DNA from: Bacteroidota bacterium
GTDB lineage: Bacteria; Bacteroidota; Bacteroidia; Palsa-948
Assembly: GCA_016213435.1 (NCBI GenBank)
Contig: JACRAL010000199.1
Span: forward strand, 1 to 39,183
Length of the DNA stretch: 39,183 nucleotides
Direction of reading: 5' to 3'
Part shown: piece by piece, positions 35,784 through 39,183 of the stretch
Layout of the letters: every line of letters starts with the position of its first letter
Numbering within the stretch: the first letter of the stretch is position 1
Notes under the pieces: model-generated
The model's database searches: none
What the model saw: the letters and a program-made list of their open reading frames with translations, nothing else
Told to the model about the DNA's origin: nothing
Position numbers and translations under genes: made by a program

Positions 35784-37002
35784 ACTCATCAATACTTTTT
35801 AAAATCACTTCACAAGCCTTTTTAATTTCCTTTTCCGAGATAGTAAGCGGAGGCGCAATGCGCATGGCATCGGAGCGGAATAAGAACCAATCTACCACAA
35901 CACCATTCTGAATGCAGCGCGAAATTATTTTCTTATTCTCTTCTTCGCTCGAAAACTGAACTGCAAGCAGCAATCCTTTTCCTCTCACTTCTTTTATTCG
36001 CGGATGTTTAAGAAGTTTTTTGAATAACTCTCCCTTCCAACTAACACCTCCCTTCTCCTTGAGGAGAGGGGCTGGGGGTGAGGCGATTAGTTCCAACGCA
36101 GTCAACGCAGCTGCACAACAAACCGGATGTCCGCCAAACGTGGTGATATGTCCCAGCACCGGATCGTGCGAAAGCGTTGACATAATTTCTTTTGATGAGA
36201 TGAATGCGCCCAGAGGCATTCCACCGCCAAACGCTTTTGCCAGGCACAAAACATCAGGCACAATTCCGTAATGTTCAAACGCAAACAACTTGCCGGTTCT
36301 TCCCATACCCGTTTGTATCTCGTCAAAGATTAATAATGTTCCGGTTTCATCACATCGTTTTCGAAGCAACTGCAAGAAATTATTTTTGCTTACTGCCAAC
36401 TGCCTATTGCCGACTGGCTCTATTACTCCCGCTTCTCCTTGAATTGACTCCACAATTACGCAAGCGGTCTTGTTTGTTATTTGTTCAAGTTGCTTTTCAT
36501 TATTGAATTCTAAAAACCGTACATCCGGCAGTAAGGGACGAAAGGCCTGTTTCATCGTTTCATTTCCCATCACGCTCAGCGCACCATGCGTGCTGCCGTG
36601 ATAAGCGTTTTTGAAAGCAACTATTTCTGTTCTTCGGGTGAAGCGCTTTGAAAGCTTTAGCGCACCTTCCACCGCTTCGCTTCCGGAGTTGACAAAATAA
36701 ATGCTGCTTAATTTTTTCGGCAGAAGTTCTGTGAGTCGCTTTGCAAGTTTTACCTGTGGAGATTGTACATATTCCCCATACACCATCAGGTGCATGAATT
36801 TTTCTGCCTGATCTTTAACTGCCTTTACAACTTTCGGATGTGCATGACCTATATTGCTCACAGAAATACCCGCAATCAGATCCATATATTTCTTTCCTTG
36901 AGGGGAAAATAAATAAACGCCTTTCGCGCGTGCAATCTCAAGCCCCATTGGAGCAGGTGAAGTTTGAGTAAGTTGATTTAAAAACAGCTGGCGATTAGTC
37001 AT
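35782..37002 (-). CDS. Class III aminotransferase (acetylornithine/4-aminobutyrate type)
   Basis: PLP enzyme of 406 aa. Seen are YLFSPQGKKYMDLIAGISVS, FVNSGSEAVEGALKLSKRFT (phosphate binding), AYHGSTHGALS, IVESIQGEAGV, LIFDEIQTGMGRTGKLFAFE (the Asp that contacts the PLP ring nitrogen) and CLAKAFGGGMPLGAF with the Schiff-base Lys. In Bacteroidota such genes are usually annotated only as aspartate aminotransferase family; ornithine, acetylornithine or beta-alanine are possible substrates. Two in-frame additions stand out: VGNRQLAVSK after GVIEP (36391-36417, V-type repeat) and ASPPAPLLKEKGGVSW (36045-36083, P palindrome) after LTALELI. Both fall between secondary-structure elements of the family, so the enzyme may still work. 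Confidence 0.9.
   Translation of the reverse strand: MTNRQLFLNQLTQTSPAPMGLEIARAKGVYLFSPQGKKYMDLIAGISVSNIGHAHPKVVKAVKDQAEKFMHLMVYGEYVQSPQVKLAKRLTELLPKKLSSIYFVNSGSEAVEGALKLSKRFTRRTEIVAFKNAYHGSTHGALSVMGNETMKQAFRPLLPDVRFLEFNNEKQLEQITNKTACVIVESIQGEAGVIEPVGNRQLAVSKNNFLQLLRKRCDETGTLLIFDEIQTGMGRTGKLFAFEHYGIVPDVLCLAKAFGGGMPLGAFISSKEIMSTLSHDPVLGHITTFGGHPVCCAAALTALELIASPPAPLLKEKGGVSWKGELFKKLLKHPRIKEVRGKGLLLAVQFSSEEENKKIISRCIQNGVVVDWFLFRSDAMRIAPPLTISEKEIKKACEVILKSIDE
36045..36083. repeat. P-type palindrome in the aminotransferase gene
   Basis: CTCCCTTCTCC-TTGA-GGAGAGGGG with flanking GGGGGTGAGG; read on the gene strand as SPPAPLLKEKGGV, close to the peptide SPPTPLPWGRGVG that another copy adds to the ZIP transporter. 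Confidence 0.82.
36391..36417. repeat. V-type repeat in the aminotransferase gene
   Basis: TACTGCCAACTGCCTATTGC followed by CGACTGG, made of diverged ACTGCCA/ACTGCCT units, read as PVGNRQLAV on the gene strand. It is similar in style to the heptamers at 16111-16138. Confidence 0.55.
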
Positions 37003-37047
37003 TATCGTATCTTTTTAGAACTTTGTAAAGTTAATGTAATTATAAAA

Positions 37048-37125
37048 CGTCATTGCGAGGGAGGAACGACCGAAGCAATCACCAAAAAGTTTCTGTGAGA
37101 TTGCTTTGCTTTGCTCGCAATGACG
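37048..37125. repeat. S element copy 3
   Basis: CGTCATTGCGAGGGAGGAAC to TTGCTCGCAATGACG, with inner GAAGCAATC / GAGATTGCTT arms. It lies between the divergent aminotransferase and methyltransferase genes and ends 15 bp before the methyltransferase ATG. Confidence 0.88.
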
Positions 37126-37140
37126 TGGAAATTATCAACA

Positions 37141-37866
37141 ATGACGAAGTGGATAGAAGATTGGTTTGGTTCTGAATATTATTCGCTTCTCTATAAACAC
37201 AGGGGTTGCGATGAAGCGAAATTATTCCTTGACAACCTTTTCAAGTTTTTAAAGATTCCTTCCGGCAATTCTATTCTCGACTGTGGATGCGGAAAAGGAA
37301 GACATTCCATTTATCTTAATGAAAAAGGATTTCAAGTAACCGGGATTGACATAAGTGAGAACAGTATTATAGAAGCAAAAACATCCGAAAAAGAAAACCT
37401 TTCCTTTTATGTTCACGACATGCGGAATCTTTTCAGGATAAATTATTACGATGTTGTGCTGAATCTGTTTACCAGTTTCGGATATTTTGAGAAAGATTAT
37501 GAAAACAATAAAGCCATAAAATCCACAGCATCTGCACTCAAGAAGAACGGATGGTTCGTGCTTGATTTTATGAATGTGAAAAAGGAGATAAAAGCACTTA
37601 TTGCTCAGGAAAAATGCCGAATAGATGAAGTTGATTTTGAGATCAGACGATATGCTGAGAAAAAATCCATCATTAAAGAAATCTGTTTTTTGGATAAAGG
37701 GAAGTCCTATTCATATAAGGAAAAGGTGAAATCATATAGACGCAAGGATCTTGAAACATTTTTTATTCAAAATAAACTGGAGCTTGTATATTTGTTTGGT
37801 GATTACCACCTCGCGCCATTCAGCGAAGAAACTTCTGAACGATTGATCCTTATAGGAAGGAAATAA
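37141..37866 (+). CDS. Class I SAM-dependent methyltransferase
   Basis: The 241-aa product has motif I ILDCGCGKGRHSIYLNEKG at about residues 44-62, the acidic end of strand 2 (VTGIDISENSI), YVHDMRNL and DVVLNLFTSFGYF as later motifs, and the C-terminal WFVLDFMNVKK. The target (small molecule, RNA or protein) is unknown; the layout matches the family of small-molecule methyltransferases with a Cys-rich motif I found widely in Bacteroidota. I use the ATG at 37141 (MTKWIEDWFGSEYYSLLYKH); the TTG 30 bp upstream lies inside an S element. The leader is therefore made largely of that repeat. Confidence 0.9.
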   Translation: MTKWIEDWFGSEYYSLLYKHRGCDEAKLFLDNLFKFLKIPSGNSILDCGCGKGRHSIYLNEKGFQVTGIDISENSIIEAKTSEKENLSFYVHDMRNLFRINYYDVVLNLFTSFGYFEKDYENNKAIKSTASALKKNGWFVLDFMNVKKEIKALIAQEKCRIDEVDFEIRRYAEKKSIIKEICFLDKGKSYSYKEKVKSYRRKDLETFFIQNKLELVYLFGDYHLAPFSEETSERLILIGRK

Positions 37867-37870
37867 AAAG

Positions 37871-37954
37871 TCACCCCAACCCTAAAGGGAGAAAAGAAAT
37901 AGATGATTTAAAAATCAAAAAAAATAATATCAAAGTCCCTTTAGGGATTTAGGG
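37871..37954. repeat. P element between the methyltransferase and ZIP genes
   Basis: Left end TCACCCCAACCCTAAAGGGA and right end AAGTCCCTTTAGGGATTTAG (within 37931-37954) surround a 37-bp A/T-rich core unlike the core of the copy at 35668. The 84-bp element occupies almost the entire intergenic gap and ends 9 bp before the ZIP start codon. Confidence 0.85.
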
Positions 37955-37963
37955 AAAAACCCA

Positions 37964-38692
37964 ATGACCAGCGAATTACTTTGCCTGCTTCTTTTCGCCA
38001 CCGTGATATTAAGTGGGTGCAGCGTTCTTTTTTTTAAGCTGAGCAGCAAAACGCTCAAGCTGATTTTATCTTTCAGCGGGGCGTATTTGCTTGGAATTAC
38101 TGTATTGCATCTACTTCCGGAGCTTTACACCTCACCCCCAACCCCTCTCCCATGGGGGAGGGGAGTTGGAATTTTCATTCTGGCAGGATTTCTCCTGCAA
38201 ATTTTTATTGAATACTTCTCTGAAGGAATTGAACACGGACACATTCACGTTCATAAATACGAAGAAAATATTTTTCCAATCACAGTAATGATCGCCTTGT
38301 CTGTACATTCTTTTCTGGAAGGTATGCCGCTTGCCGGAACTATTAACGGCACAAAGAGATCTCTTGCTACCGGAATTATTTTTCACAATATTCCTATTGC
38401 TATTGCGCTGATGAGCATGCTGATTCAATCCGGACAGAAAAAAGCAAGGGCTATTATTTGGCTTGTTGTTTTTGCGCTGATGACTCCCATCGGAGCATTG
38501 ACAGGAAACTTGCTGGAAGGAAGTTTCGGGCTTATCACGTATTACTCAAACTACCTCATGGCAGTGGTTGTAGGGATTTTTCTGCATGTATCCACAACCA
38601 TTCTTTTTGAAAGCAGCGAACAGCACCGCTTTCATCTCATAAAACTTGCTACTATTCTTGCAGGAATGGGGCTGGCGTTTGTTTCTATTTGA
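37964..38692 (+). CDS. ZIP-family divalent metal transporter
   Basis: The 242-aa product has about eight membrane helices. A His-rich loop (EYFSEGIEHGHIHVHKY) precedes the metal-site helices, where HSFLEGMPLAG and FHNIPIAIALMSML supply the ligands; the second motif lacks the usual Pro-His-Glu end, so metal choice is uncertain (Zn2+, Fe2+ or similar). It imports metal into the cytoplasm in most relatives. Between helices 2 and 3, where relatives have a short loop after LLPELY, a P palindrome adds TSPPTPLPWGRGVG in frame. The end LATILAGMGLAFVSI is a normal C-terminus, and its TGA is followed at once by the truncated transposase frame. Confidence 0.9.
   Translation: MTSELLCLLLFATVILSGCSVLFFKLSSKTLKLILSFSGAYLLGITVLHLLPELYTSPPTPLPWGRGVGIFILAGFLLQIFIEYFSEGIEHGHIHVHKYEENIFPITVMIALSVHSFLEGMPLAGTINGTKRSLATGIIFHNIPIAIALMSMLIQSGQKKARAIIWLVVFALMTPIGALTGNLLEGSFGLITYYSNYLMAVVVGIFLHVSTTILFESSEQHRFHLIKLATILAGMGLAFVSI
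38130..38168. repeat. P-type palindrome in the ZIP gene
   Basis: CCCCTCTCCC-AT-GGGGGAGGGG is a 10-bp stem with one mismatch, preceded by CCTCACCCCCAA and followed by AGTTGG. It is read as SPPTPLPWGRGVG in a loop. Confidence 0.85.
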
Positions 38693-39183
38693 GAGATATT
38701 CTTTGTTACTATAGATGCCCTTGTCTGTCAAAAAGAAGTCGTATCGCTGGTGATTGAAAAGAAAGCGGATTACATCATTGCAGTCAAGGACAATCAAGAG
38801 CGATTGAGAGAAGACATAACCAGCAGTTTTTCCGTTATAAAACCAGCGAGCATTGATGAGAAAACTGAAAAAAATAGCGGTAGGATCGAATTCAGAAAAT
38901 GCAGCGTCATCAGCAATCTGAAAATGATAGAAAAAAAAGCAGAATGGGTAGGAATAAAATCAATTGTCCAGATAGAATCCAAACGATTCATAAACCAACA
39001 AGAACAAACACAAACTCGTTATTACATTAGTTCTTTAGATATATCAGCTAAAGAATTTAATGCATTAATACGCGGACACTGGGGAATAGAAAACTCCTTG
39101 CATTGGATATTGGATGTAAACTTTGACGAGGACAAGAGTAGAAAAAGAAAAGGTTATGCCTCTCTAAATTTTGCACTAACAAA
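38693..39183 (+). pseudogene. ISAs1-family transposase, 5'-truncated, running off the window
   Basis: The frame directly after the ZIP stop codon, with no start of its own, reads FFVTIDALVCQKEVVSLVIE, KKADYIIAVKDNQERL, TRYYISSLD and IRGHWGIENSLHWILDVNFD, followed by EDKSRKRKGYASLNFAL. These are the hallmark blocks of ISAs1 transposases (TIDALxCQKE with a catalytic Asp; HWGIENxLHW with the catalytic Glu). The roughly 150-200 N-terminal residues, including the first catalytic Asp, are absent. The frame continues past the right edge. It is a decayed insertion rather than an active element. Confidence 0.85.

Noticed and set aside
37111-37140. Upstream TTG start for the methyltransferase
   Set aside because: The extra residues (MLAMTWKLST) come from the S element; the ATG at 37141 starts the conserved sequence.

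Overview
The window is about 39 kb of a Bacteroidota chromosome. The evidence is several large secreted proteins with a C-terminal type IX secretion (T9SS) sorting domain, a Rho factor with the long acidic/Q-rich insert usual in this phylum, an Mpl-type murein ligase, a DUF5606 protein, and promoter-like motifs of the TAnnTTTG type. I cannot name a genus. No rRNA, tRNA, CRISPR array, phage or defence island is visible.

Layout. Positions 1-17566 hold five plus-strand genes for exported proteins: the 3' end of a SprB-repeat adhesin, a 701-aa FG-GAP/PKD protein, a 1776-aa PorE-like protein (TPR, PD40 propeller, CRD, coiled coils) that ends in three SPOR domains, a 2315-aa mosaic (VCBS/FG-GAP, ASPIC/UnbV, RCC1, PKD, beta-helix, T9SS tail) and a 493-aa repeat protein only 3 bp further on. 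Positions 17567-22642 hold rho, a DUF4199-like membrane protein, mpl (minus) and an MBL-fold hydrolase. Positions 22643-29613 are more accessory: a structured non-coding stretch, a WYL regulator with a perfect 12-bp inverted repeat upstream, a nitrilase broken by one TGA, REP-like palindromes, a small membrane protein, an overlapping three-gene minus-strand set headed by an M48 protease with a poly-A frameshift, and a PEGA lipoprotein. Positions 29672-38692 hold a proton antiporter with a tandem universal stress protein, DUF5606, an ABC permease, an MFS transporter, a CoA-binding protein, a class III aminotransferase, a methyltransferase and a ZIP transporter. The window ends in a 5'-truncated ISAs1-type transposase.

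The most distinctive signal lies across the genes rather than in one of them. Several families of short repeats are scattered between genes and also sit in frame inside conserved genes. Names used here: P, GC-rich palindromes of the CCCTAAAGGGAG type; S, about 77-81 bp inverted repeats of the GTCATTGCGAGCG...CGCTCGCAATGAC type; T, A/T-rich runs of the ACTTTAAA type; U, ATTAGTxxATTCGTAATTTAGTAG type; V, CTGCCAACTGCCTATTG-like runs. They add short peptides such as SPPTPLPWGRG to enzymes, supply the stop codon of mpl, supply a probable TTG start for the CoA-binding protein, and fill convergent gaps where they could act as terminators. The behaviour resembles Rickettsia palindromic elements, but with several families in one genome.
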